From an uncultured Chloroflexaceae bacterium (GTDB lineage Bacteria; Chloroflexota; Chloroflexia; Chloroflexales; Chloroflexaceae): DNA of 7,571 nucleotides. A program made the position numbers and the translations under genes. Location of the stretch: the NCBI GenBank assembly GCA_937141995.1, contig CAKZQX010000867.1, positions 1-7,571 of the forward strand, given 5' to 3'. This document shows positions 1 through 5,519 of this stretch, in pieces. Below the pieces are notes generated by a model that saw nothing but the letters and a program-made list of their open reading frames with translations, did no database searches and was not told the DNA's origin. Numbering within the stretch: position 1 is the first letter of the stretch; every line of letters begins with the position of its first letter.

Positions 1-728
1 GTGGCCCAGAGGATAAAATGGCCATAATCCCGCAGTGTGATGCCCTGACCGGCAAAAATCCCCGCCAGCACCTCAACTGTCCCGACAATCGAGTGGTGCA
101 GACCCGCCAACCCGATCGAGGTAGTCACCAGCCAGACCAGCAAGATCTGGCTGATCGTGTCGCGACTGGCGGTCACTAACCAGGAGAGCAACCCCATCAG
201 CCACCCGGCAAGGATGCCGCTGGTCAGGATCACCCACCAGGGATGCTCAACCATTTTGCGGGCAATCTCACCAAATGCCGCCGGCTCCGTTACTTCCAGG
301 GCCGGGCCAATCTGCGTCACCAGCAGCGCAAAGATAGCGGTGCCAATCAGGTTAGAGCTATAGATTATCCCCCATAGCCGGGCCAGCGCGCCAATGGAGG
401 CACGCTGGTTCAGGACGGGCAAAAATGCCAGGGTAGTATGCTCGGTAAACAACTCCGAGCGCCCCAGGATGACAAAAATAAAGCCGACAGAGTACATATT
501 GGCCACCAGGATCTCAACCACGGGTGCCGAAAGCGTGCCGCCGACCAGGGTTAACATCACGGCCATAAGCAGCACGCTAAAGCCGACATCCAGTCCGGCT
601 GAGAGCCCGGAAATCAGCAACCCGCTGGAAGGCCGTGCAAGTTGACTGAGTTCCTCTTTTACCTGTTGCTCCAGGATCTCGCGGTAGGACTTCTTGGGAT
701 CCTGGTGACTGGTTCGTTGTGAAAACAT
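1..728 (-). CDS. Formate/nitrite transporter (FNT) family membrane protein, C-terminus beyond the window
   Basis: Reading leftwards from ATG at 728, 242 codons stay open to the window edge, so the C-terminal end is missing. FNT proteins are pentameric inner-membrane channels for small monovalent anions such as formate and nitrite. The sequence shows an N-terminal hydrophilic stretch (about 1-33), then hydrophobic helices near 36-62, 72-92, 117-140, 165-186 and 194-225. Family landmarks are the broken-helix motif LGRSELFTEHT (88-98), the glycine-rich LAGWLMGL (173-180), and GLHHSIVG (209-216), whose His-Ser matches the conserved pore histidine of FocA. The long N-terminus and the ELFTEHT form resemble the YfdC-like branch more than FocA or NirC. 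A Shine-Dalgarno-like AAGGAA lies about 10 nt before the start. Family members are usually about 270-310 residues, so the last helix is probably what is lost. Substrate cannot be read from the sequence. Confidence 0.9.
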   Translation of the reverse strand, partial: MFSQRTSHQDPKKSYREILEQQVKEELSQLARPSSGLLISGLSAGLDVGFSVLLMAVMLTLVGGTLSAPVVEILVANMYSVGFIFVILGRSELFTEHTTLAFLPVLNQRASIGALARLWGIIYSSNLIGTAIFALLVTQIGPALEVTEPAAFGEIARKMVEHPWWVILTSGILAGWLMGLLSWLVTASRDTISQILLVWLVTTSIGLAGLHHSIVGTVEVLAGIFAGQGITLRDYGHFILWA

Positions 729-872
729 AGCTTTTATTCCTTCGACAAGGGTACAGGTGTACAGGGTGCAGGGAATAGGATCTATAACCAGCAATAGTAT
801 CTTTGATGAGGGGGGCATCCTGTATTTCCTGACATTAATTTATCCCGTGCCGGTGCGGGCATAGCAAGCATG

Positions 873-897
873 AAAAAAGGCGACCTGCCGGTCTACC
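873..897 (-). terminator. Candidate intrinsic terminator downstream of the TupA-like gene
   Basis: Read on the minus strand, a GACC/GGTC stem with loop GGCA is extended by an outer GG/CC pair across a small internal loop, then followed directly by six T residues. It lies about 145 nt past the stop codon at 1043, between the two minus-strand genes, which suggests that they are separate transcription units. The stem is short, so this is a moderate call. The rest of 729-1042 shows no gene, and only an imperfect GC hairpin at 844-859. Confidence 0.45.
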
Positions 898-1042
898 TTT
901 TCACACGCCCCCGTATATGCCCGCCGTACCCGAAAGGGATTTTGATTACTGTCTGGTTGCAATATGTATGCCAGGGGTAATCGTTTTCAAACAGCGGCGG
1001 CACCGCGTACCGCGTGGAATGTATTTGAGTAGCCGCTACATC

Positions 1043-1921
1043 TCACATCTTCGGCACAAACACCGGCTGCCCGTAACGCGTGCGGCCAAAGTCCGCGATC
1101 CGTGTCTGCGTTTCGGCGCTGGTCAACCAGGTGGTGAATGCTTCTGCCAGGGCCGGGCGGGCGTCGGGGTGGCGTTCGAGGTTGATTGGAATAACGCCGT
1201 ACGGCACGCGCAGCGTCGGGTCTGGGTTCGCGCTGATGTTGTCGCCACCTACCAGCATCGCCAGGTCAGGGAGCGTGTCACGCTGCGCCAGGTATGTGGC
1301 GCGCCAGGTCAGCGTGTAGGCTGATTGCGCATTGGCTGATCGCAGGATCGCGCTCGGCTCCGTGTCCGCCATGTGATACCAGGCCTGCTCCGGCGTGGGG
1401 GTAATGCGCACCTGCTCCCAGAGTGCCTGGACGCGCTGCTGCAAGAACCCGCCCGCACCCGGCGCAAGAAACGGCGAGCGCGTATCGGCGATGGCTTTGC
1501 AGGCCTCGGCTGCGCTGGGCATCCCCCGAATACCCGCCGGGTCAGCCGTCGGCCCGACAAGCAGCAGATCGGCGGACAGCACCGGTTTCCAGGTGAGCCC
1601 ATGACCCGCCTGCACAAATCCATCTACGCGCGTGCCGGCAGGCAGCAGCAACAGATCAGCGGCGCTGTTCTCCCCCAGCACCAGCGCCTCGCTCAGGCTG
1701 ACGGCTGTTACCTCCACCCGGGCTCTTTGCTGTTCTTCGAAGGCGGGCAGCAACTCCGCCAGCAGGCCGCTCTCGGCGATGCCGGGCAGTGTGATTAGCC
1801 GTAGCCGTGGACGTTCCGCCGGAGCGGTGGCGGTGGTGGACATACCGGTGGGGGCGCTGTTGCCACAGGCACCAAGCAGCAGCAGCAGCAGCAGCAGCGC
1901 CGGATAAGATTTCATTATCAT
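1043..1921 (-). CDS. TupA-like substrate-binding lipoprotein (tungstate-type ABC transporter family)
   Basis: A 292-residue exported protein. Its signal peptide runs through eight consecutive leucines (9-16) to the lipobox L-G-A-C, with Cys19 as the likely lipidated residue. The body matches the TupA pattern: ESGLLAELLPAFE (50-62), ALVLGENSAADLLLL (79-93), ADLLLVGPTADPAGI (117-131), NAQSAYTLTWRATYLA (197-212), VPYGVIPINLERHP (239-252), FTTWLTSAETQ (262-272) and FGRTRYGQPVFVP (278-290). TupA delivers tungstate to the TupBC permease and ATPase, but neither partner gene is here. Two positions that hold the oxyanion in TupA are changed: the TTTS segment before DSGLL reads TLPGIAES, and the RGDDSGTH segment reads APGAGGFLQ (153-161). 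The ligand may therefore differ or be absent. The ATG at 1921 was chosen because GAGG lies 9 nt upstream. A longer frame reaches 1990, and ATG 1915 is also possible. Confidence 0.82.
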   Translation of the reverse strand: MIMKSYPALLLLLLLLGACGNSAPTGMSTTATAPAERPRLRLITLPGIAESGLLAELLPAFEEQQRARVEVTAVSLSEALVLGENSAADLLLLPAGTRVDGFVQAGHGLTWKPVLSADLLLVGPTADPAGIRGMPSAAEACKAIADTRSPFLAPGAGGFLQQRVQALWEQVRITPTPEQAWYHMADTEPSAILRSANAQSAYTLTWRATYLAQRDTLPDLAMLVGGDNISANPDPTLRVPYGVIPINLERHPDARPALAEAFTTWLTSAETQTRIADFGRTRYGQPVFVPKM

Positions 1922-1943
1922 GCCAGAAAACCTCAACTGTTTG

Positions 1944-1972
1944 ATCATAGGTATTGTACCGCACATTGTCCG
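1944..1972 (-). promoter_or_regulatory. Probable promoter of the TupA-like gene
   Basis: On the minus strand CGGACA (1967-1972; four of six matches to the -35 consensus) is separated by 17 nt from TATGAT (1944-1949; five of six matches to the -10 consensus). Transcription would begin about 15-20 nt before the ATG at 1921, leaving just enough leader for the GAGG ribosome binding site. An adjacent direct repeat overlaps the -35 element. Confidence 0.5.
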
Positions 1973-1975
1973 CAC
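1953..1975. repeat. Adjacent 11/12-bp direct repeat over the TupA-like promoter
   Basis: ATTGTACCGCAC (1953-1964) is followed at once by ATTGTCCGCAC (1965-1975), the same sequence less one base. The pair covers the -35 box and spacer of the minus-strand promoter, a position where a repressor could act. No regulator gene is visible nearby, so an operator role is inference only. Confidence 0.4.
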
Positions 1976-1978
1976 AAA

Positions 1979-2008
1979 TTGGCGAATCACCGCGAGAGTT
2001 GTTATACT
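1979..2008 (+). promoter_or_regulatory. Probable promoter of the hypothetical-scpB unit
   Basis: TTGGCG (1979-1984) and TATACT (2003-2008) are 18 nt apart. The -10 is preceded by TGT, giving the extended form TGnTATACT, which offsets the imperfect -35. It points right, back-to-back with the TupA-like promoter, and would give a leader of about 125 nt before the GTG at 2140. Confidence 0.5.
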
Positions 2009-2015
2009 TTGGTGA

Positions 2016-2050
2016 GAACCGGGAACCGGAAACCGGGAACTGAGAACCGG
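2016..2050. repeat. Five tandem 7-bp units, consensus GAACCGG
   Basis: Five heptamers follow one another in register: GAACCGG, GAACCGG, AAACCGG, GAACTGA, GAACCGG. They lie in the inferred 5' untranslated region of the following operon. Such short units look like a simple-sequence expansion. No function can be assigned from the window. Confidence 0.8.
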
Positions 2051-2092
2051 GCGGTTAGTGGACGGTGGGTAATCGCCGGCCGTCAGCCGTTA

Positions 2093-2110
2093 GTCGTCAG
2101 TACTGACCAC
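2093..2110. repeat. Palindrome centred on GTCAGTACTGAC
   Basis: The 12 bp at 2096-2107 form a perfect palindrome, extending to 18 bp (2093-2110) with one mismatched position. Further GACTGACC-type fragments follow to about 2121. It ends about 20 nt before the Shine-Dalgarno of the next gene, so it could be an operator, or simply decayed repetitive sequence like that just upstream. Confidence 0.5.
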
Positions 2111-2139
2111 TGACTGACCACGCAGAACGGAGGAACCTT

Positions 2140-2568
2140 GTGATCACTGTTGACCGGGCACGCCAGTTACAGCAGGCCGGTTTGCACTGGCAGCCCGCTG
2201 AGAATGACCATTTTGCCGTTACCGCAACCGGCATGGAGCATCAGGTGTTTGTCGTCAGCCAGTTTACGGCGCTGGCACAGTCGTTGCGCGGCGAACCCGC
2301 GATTACCTTCCACGGCGTGGTGGAGTGGGCGCTGGACTATGTGCTGCTGCGCGATACGGTCTGGCTGCCAAGCGAAACCCAACTGCGTGAAGAACTGGAG
2401 GCGCGGCTGCCGGCGCATGGCGCGGGTCAGTTGCGCCTGGAGCATACGCATGCCGGTTATTGCTGTAGCCTGGGCGCGCCGGACAACTGCCTGGAGTTTC
2501 AGGCCGCCTGCGCGGTCGAAGCCTACAGCCAGGCGCTGCTCTACCTGCTGAACCAGGAAGCCGCCTGA
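2140..2568 (+). CDS. Conserved hypothetical protein (142 aa), upstream of scpB
   Basis: Starts at GTG 2140 with GGAGG (2129-2133) 6 nt upstream and ends 2 bp before scpB, so the two are probably co-transcribed and translationally coupled. The product is a small soluble protein with no signal peptide or membrane helix. Its most family-like stretches are RARQLQQAGLHWQP (6-19), HQVFVVSQFT (34-43), FHGVVEWALDYVLL (57-70), VWLPSETQLREELEARLP (74-91) and EAYSQALLYLLNQ (127-139). From memory, short actinobacterial and chloroflexotal proteins share the AGLxW, EWALD and WLPxExQLRE pattern and are sometimes named pilus-related, without good evidence. No catalytic motif is apparent. The link to scpB hints at, but does not show, a chromosome-maintenance role. 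Confidence 0.8.
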   Translation: MITVDRARQLQQAGLHWQPAENDHFAVTATGMEHQVFVVSQFTALAQSLRGEPAITFHGVVEWALDYVLLRDTVWLPSETQLREELEARLPAHGAGQLRLEHTHAGYCCSLGAPDNCLEFQAACAVEAYSQALLYLLNQEAA

Positions 2569-2570
2569 CT

Positions 2571-3134
2571 ATGGACCAGCAGCCACTGCCGAATCTACCC
2601 GCGCCCGAGCCACCTCCGACAACGCGCCAGCTTCTCGAGAGCCTGCTGTTTGTGGCCGGTGAGCCGGTAATGATCAGCCGGCTTGCCCGGGCTCTGGAGG
2701 TTCCGGCGGATGCTGTCGAAGTTGCGCTGGCGGAACTGCAGGAGGAATGCCGTAATCGTGGCGTGCGCGTACAGCGCCATGGCGAAACGCTGCAACTGGT
2801 CAGCGCGCCGGCGGCGGCCCCGGCTATTGCGCGCTTCCTGGGGGTGGAGGCCGGTACGCGGCTCTCCCCGGCGGCGCTGGAAGTGCTGGCAATTATCGCC
2901 TACCGCCAGCCCCTGACGCGCGCGCAGATCGACGCCGTGCGCGGCGTCGACAGTAGCGGAGTGCTGCGCGTGTTGCAGGCGCGCAACCTGATCAGCGATG
3001 CCGGGCGCCTGGAAACGGTCGGACGCCCCATCCTCTACGCGACCACTGCCGAGTTCCTGCGTCAGTTCGGGTTGACCAGCCTGGAAGCGCTACCCCCACT
3101 CGATGTTCCGCTGAACATAGAATCGGCGGAATGA
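2571..3134 (+). CDS. scpB: Segregation and condensation protein B
   Basis: ScpB dimerises and binds the kleisin ScpA, forming with SMC the bacterial condensin that compacts and separates chromosomes near the origin. The 187-residue length is typical. A proline-rich N-terminus (1-17) precedes the first winged-helix domain, opening with LLESLLFVAGEPV (21-33). The second winged helix holds the family hallmark LSPAALEVLAIIAYRQPLTR (98-117), the turn RGVDSSGVLRVL (124-135), and the closing signature GRPILYATTAEFLRQFGL (151-168) followed by LEALPPL (171-177). GGAAG inside the preceding gene lies about 10 nt before the ATG, and the 2-bp gap suggests coupling. scpA, the usual neighbour, is not in this window. 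The candidate replication origin follows directly. Confidence 0.95.
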   Translation: MDQQPLPNLPAPEPPPTTRQLLESLLFVAGEPVMISRLARALEVPADAVEVALAELQEECRNRGVRVQRHGETLQLVSAPAAAPAIARFLGVEAGTRLSPAALEVLAIIAYRQPLTRAQIDAVRGVDSSGVLRVLQARNLISDAGRLETVGRPILYATTAEFLRQFGLTSLEALPPLDVPLNIESAE

Positions 3135-3167
3135 GATCCAGAAAGTATCACCCCTATTCCTCCAGGC

Positions 3168-3188
3168 GCACATGCTACCGCCATGTGC
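3168..3188. repeat. Inverted repeat (7-bp arms) after scpB
   Basis: GCACATG (3168-3174) and CATGTGC (3182-3188) flank a 7-nt loop about 35 bp past the scpB stop. No T-run follows, so it is a poor intrinsic terminator. It may slow polymerase or mark the edge of the origin. Confidence 0.45.
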
Positions 3189-3207
3189 CAACTGCGCCCT
3201 CCCCATG

Positions 3208-3236
3208 TTTTCCACATTTTCCACGAGTTATCCACA
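3208..3236 (+). promoter_or_regulatory. Triple DnaA-box cluster
   Basis: Three box-like nonamers on the same strand lie almost end to end: TTTTCCACA, TTTTCCACG and the consensus TTATCCACA. The close same-strand packing suggests a site for assembly of a DnaA filament. Confidence 0.8.
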
Positions 3237-3249
3237 ATATTTTGCCCAA

Positions 3250-3258
3250 TGTGGATTA
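3250..3258 (-). promoter_or_regulatory. DnaA box, reverse orientation
   Basis: TAATCCACA on the minus strand, one mismatch from consensus. It is the only clear box facing left, and lies 13 bp beyond the triple cluster. Confidence 0.6.
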
Positions 3259-3338
3259 GAACGATACCCGCTCGTTTGAAAACCAGACCTGACTGGAATG
3301 CCATGCGTTACTCGGGAGATTTAGAACAGTCTGATGAG

Positions 3339-3347
3339 TTATCCACA
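3339..3347 (+). promoter_or_regulatory. DnaA box, perfect consensus
   Basis: TTATCCACA, identical to the consensus and to the third box of the upstream cluster. It is preceded by GAG, as is that copy. Confidence 0.85.
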
Positions 3348-3361
3348 ATGGCGGATGGAAG

Positions 3362-3370
3362 TTATCTACA
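3362..3370 (+). promoter_or_regulatory. DnaA box, near consensus
   Basis: TTATCTACA, one mismatch, 14 bp after the preceding perfect box and on the same strand. It is the box nearest the AT-rich block. Confidence 0.65.
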
Positions 3371-3411
3371 TTTTCCCCGGCATGAGTGACCGTTGCCGTA
3401 ACGAAGCGCGC

Positions 3412-3475
3412 TGTATGATACAAGTACACTATAAGGAAAACTGATAGATTTTGTGCGTTATGTTGCTTGAAAAGA
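3412..3475. other. AT-rich block, candidate DNA unwinding element
   Basis: About 64 bp, clearly AT-richer by eye than the surrounding sequence, lie between the last DnaA box and the dnaA promoter. The position fits a duplex unwinding element, but no obvious row of DnaA-trio triplets is visible. It partly overlaps the dnaA -35 box, so the base bias may also reflect promoter function. Confidence 0.5.
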
Positions 3476-3495
3476 GAGAGGGGATCGGGTATGAT
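3467..3495 (+). promoter_or_regulatory. Promoter of dnaA
   Basis: TTGAAA (3467-3472) and TATGAT (3490-3495), each five of six to the sigma70 consensus, are separated by exactly 17 nt. Transcription would start near 3502, leaving a leader of about 135 nt before the dnaA GTG. DnaA boxes lie upstream and a TTTTCCACG near-box at 3522-3530 lies just downstream, so DnaA may repress its own gene. Confidence 0.7.
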
Positions 3496-3636
3496 CAGCG
3501 CACGGTTTACGACAACTCCTATTTTCCACGGTCGTAGAACACGGGGATGTTTCTCCTTGCTCATAGATGAGTCGGCAGGGCGCGTGCGCAGGATGCGTGC
3601 CTTTTGGATCCGTATGGCCACAGAACGGAGGCCCTT

Positions 3637-5109
3637 GTGAATTTGACCCAGATCTGGCAGGCAGCGCTGGGCACTATGCAGATGCAGACATCGCGCCACG
3701 AGTTTGATACCTGGCTACGCGGAACTGCTCTGCTGTCGCTTGATAGCGGCACGGCGACCATCGGGACGATCTCGCCTTTCCACAAGGAGGGTTTGGAGAA
3801 TCGCTACATGGCCCCGGTACGTCGCTCGCTCGGCGATGTGGTAGGTTTCCCGGTTCAGGTTCGTGTGGTGATTGCGCCGCAGCAGGTAGCCCGCGCGGAA
3901 CTGCACCTGGCTGCCCATGATCCCGGTCAGGAACAGTGGGAACCCGCGGCAGAGCCGGTCGGGGCGGTTGCTGCGCCGATTGAGGCGGTCGAGGCGGCCC
4001 CGGCCCCCGCTAATGGGCGCACGGCGGCCGCAACTGACCGGGGTATGATCCAGCTTGATCTCTCGAGTGCGATGCGGTCAGGGATGCTCAACTCGCGCTA
4101 TACCTTCTCCCGCTTTATCGTCGGGTCGAGTAATCGCATGGCCCATGCGGCTTGCTCGGCTGTGGCGGAGCACCCGGCCCAGGCATACAACCCGCTGTTT
4201 CTCTACGGCGGGGTCGGGTTGGGCAAAACGCACTTGCTGCATGCCATCGGCAACTATGTTCTTGATCGTGATCCTGAAATCAATGTGCTGTACGTCTCAT
4301 CGGAAAAGTTTACCAACGATTTGATCAATGCTATTCGTCGTCAGCAAACCGAAGAGTTTCGTATTCGCTATCGCAATATTGATATCTTACTCATTGATGA
4401 TATCCAATTTATTGCGGGCAAAGATGCGACCCAGGAAGAGTTTTTTCACACCTTTAACACGCTGCATTCGGCAGCCAAGCAGATTGTGATCAGCTCGGAT
4501 CGTCCACCCAAGGCGATTGTCACTCTGGAAGAGCGCCTGCGCTCCCGGTTTGAGTGGGGGCTGATTGTTGATGTACAGCCACCCGACCTGGAGACGCGTA
4601 CGGCGATCCTGCGGGCCAAGGGCGAGCAGATGAAGACCCGGTTTCCCAGTGACGTCATAGATTTTCTGGCGCACAAAATCCAGAGTAATATCCGGGAATT
4701 GGAAGGTAGTCTGAACCGAGTGGCGGCCTATGCCGAGTTGAACCAGTTGCCGATTACGGTTGATGTGGCAACGGCTGCCCTGGCGGAACTGCTTGACCAT
4801 ACCCGGCGCAAACATATTACGCCGGAGATGATTGTGCAGGCGGTGGGCGAGTTTTACGGCGTGGATGCCCGGGTACTCCAGGGGCGTGGCCGCAGCCGCA
4901 ATATTGTGCTGCCGCGCCAGGTGGCGATGTACCTGCTGCGCGAGGAGACCGAGTCCAGCCTGGTGGATATTGGCACGCTCCTGGGTGGGCGCGACCATAC
5001 CACAATCATGTATGGCTGCGATAAAATCGCCGAAGAAATCAACGCCGACTCGCGCCTGCGCAATGAAGTGCTGGCGATCCGCGAAAAACTCTACGAGCAG
5101 GGGAGGTAA
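3637..5109 (+). CDS. dnaA: Chromosomal replication initiator protein DnaA
   Basis: DnaA binds the origin boxes, forms an ATP-dependent filament, melts the AT-rich DNA and recruits the helicase loader. The 490-residue product has all four domains: domain I (about 1-85, with IWQAAL and FDTWLRG), a variable Ala/Pro-rich linker (about 86-145), the AAA+ domain and the DNA-binding domain. In the AAA+ part, [18 protein letters not shown] (155-172) leads to Walker [10 protein letters not shown] (191-199) and Walker B LLIDDIQF (251-258). The SRFEWGL segment (303-309) contains the arginine-finger position. Domain IV ends in the box-recognition signature [10 protein letters not shown] (451-460). GTG 3637 was chosen because GGAGG (3627-3631) lies 5 nt upstream and the protein then opens MNLTQIWQ, as DnaA usually does. 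A TTG at 3604 would add 11 unlikely residues. dnaN, a common next gene, is absent. Confidence 0.98.
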   Translation: MNLTQIWQAALGTMQMQTSRHEFDTWLRGTALLSLDSGTATIGTISPFHKEGLENRYMAPVRRSLGDVVGFPVQVRVVIAPQQVARAELHLAAHDPGQEQWEPAAEPVGAVAAPIEAVEAAPAPANGRTAAATDRGMIQLDLSSAMRSGMLNSRYTFSRFIVGSSNRMAHAACSAVAEHPAQAYNPLFLYGGVGLGKTHLLHAIGNYVLDRDPEINVLYVSSEKFTNDLINAIRRQQTEEFRIRYRNIDILLIDDIQFIAGKDATQEEFFHTFNTLHSAAKQIVISSDRPPKAIVTLEERLRSRFEWGLIVDVQPPDLETRTAILRAKGEQMKTRFPSDVIDFLAHKIQSNIRELEGSLNRVAAYAELNQLPITVDVATAALAELLDHTRRKHITPEMIVQAVGEFYGVDARVLQGRGRSRNIVLPRQVAMYLLREETESSLVDIGTLLGGRDHTTIMYGCDKIAEEINADSRLRNEVLAIREKLYEQGR

Positions 5110-5175
5110 CGCAGCCCGGCAGGCTCCCCGTCCGCGCCTGACCCGCCCCGTTTAATCTTCTCGCTGCGCTTTCCG

Positions 5176-5214
5176 CCCCCACCGCGTGCTCCGTTCGCGC
5201 CCGGTGGGGGTTTT
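5176..5214 (+). terminator. Intrinsic terminator of dnaA
   Basis: CCCCCACCG (5176-5184) pairs perfectly with CGGTGGGGG (5202-5210), giving a 9-bp GC-rich stem with a 17-nt loop, followed by TTTT and AATT. It lies 67 bp past the dnaA stop and separates dnaA transcription from the CRISPR leader. Confidence 0.88.
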
Positions 5215-5439
5215 AATTCGCTCGCTGACTGCTCAGTGCTTGACAAAAATGCGAGCGGCAAAGCATGGGGAAGAATCCCAGGAGTCGCTCGCAACTGCTC
5301 GATTGGGCAGTAGCATGCGGCAAAAAGTGTGGTATAATGTGTTGTGAAAGGTTGCGACGGAGGTGCAAAATGACCATTGGTACGAGGCGCTCGCAACAGG
5401 GCGGTTTTACCGCATTCCAATCACCTCCACAGCGGCGGT
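5215..5439 (+). promoter_or_regulatory. CRISPR leader
   Basis: The 225 bp between the dnaA terminator and the first repeat have the position and content of a leader: a promoter pointing into the array and several repeated motifs. TGCGAGCG (5250-5257) and CGCTCGCA (5286-5293) are inverted. CGCTCGCAAC occurs directly repeated at 5286-5295 and 5388-5397. ACTGCTC and GGGCAGT (5294-5311) form a small dyad with one G-T wobble. GTTGCGA (5351-5357) is the inverse of TCGCAAC (5391-5397). Such motifs could bind Cas1-Cas2 or an architectural protein during spacer uptake. A TTGACA at 5240-5245 has no good -10 partner. Confidence 0.75.
5330..5338 (+). promoter_or_regulatory. Promoter of the CRISPR array (extended -10)
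   Basis: TGGTATAAT is a perfect -10 hexamer with the extended TGn element, which reduces the need for a -35 box. The best -35 at 17 nt is a weak GTAGCA (5310-5315). A start near 5345 would give about 95 nt of leader RNA before the first repeat. Confidence 0.7.
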
Positions 5440-5519
5440 CTTTGAAAACCCATGCATCCCCATCGGGGATTGAAACTGGACAGCAGCGGACAGGTGCTGG
5501 CCTCGGCCACCACCTTTGA
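5370..5519 (+). CDS. Possible leader ORF (49 aa) reading into the first repeat-spacer units
   Basis: ATG 5370 is preceded by GGAGGTG with a 6-nt gap after GGAGG, a very good ribosome binding site about 20 nt downstream of the inferred transcription start. The frame encodes about 23 leader-specific residues beginning MTIGTRRSQQGGFTAFQSPP. It then reads through repeat 1 and spacer 1 and stops inside repeat 2. The first part loosely recalls the start of HicB-type antitoxins (EGGFTAF-like), but is too short to judge. It may be the truncated 5' end of an old gene beside which the array grew, a real leader peptide, or coincidence. The residues encoded by the repeat cannot be a conserved protein. 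Confidence 0.25.
   Translation: MTIGTRRSQQGGFTAFQSPPQRRSLKTHASPSGIETGQQRTGAGLGHHL

Larger units (their letters stand above)
3189..3480. other. oriC: Candidate chromosomal replication origin (oriC)
   Basis: A gene-free stretch between scpB and dnaA carries at least six copies of the DnaA-box motif in about 165 bp. Two are perfect TTATCCACA (3228-3236 and 3339-3347). One-mismatch copies are TTTTCCACA (3208-3216), TTATCTACA (3362-3370) and, on the minus strand, TAATCCACA (3250-3258). A two-mismatch copy, TTTTCCACG (3217-3225), abuts the first. An AT-rich block follows at about 3412-3475. Boxes plus AT-rich block next to dnaA is the classic bacterial origin layout. The spacing of the first three boxes (9 and 11 bp starts) would favour cooperative DnaA loading. 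The boxes could also autoregulate dnaA. Confidence 0.85.

Noticed and set aside
157..645. Plus-strand frames within 157-645
   Set aside because: They lie opposite the transporter gene, whose family motifs are clear, and have no support of their own.
917..1907. Plus-strand frames opposite the TupA-like gene, up to 141 residues
   Set aside because: They are antisense shadows of a GC-rich gene, with no ribosome binding sites, no recognisable motifs and arginine/alanine-rich compositions.
3062..3699. Minus-strand frames across the intergenic region between scpB and dnaA
   Set aside because: They overlap the DnaA boxes, the dnaA promoter and both flanking genes, and have no convincing start sites or motifs.
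4387..4998. A 203-residue minus-strand frame inside dnaA
   Set aside because: It is wholly antisense to the AAA+ and DNA-binding domains of DnaA and resembles no known family.
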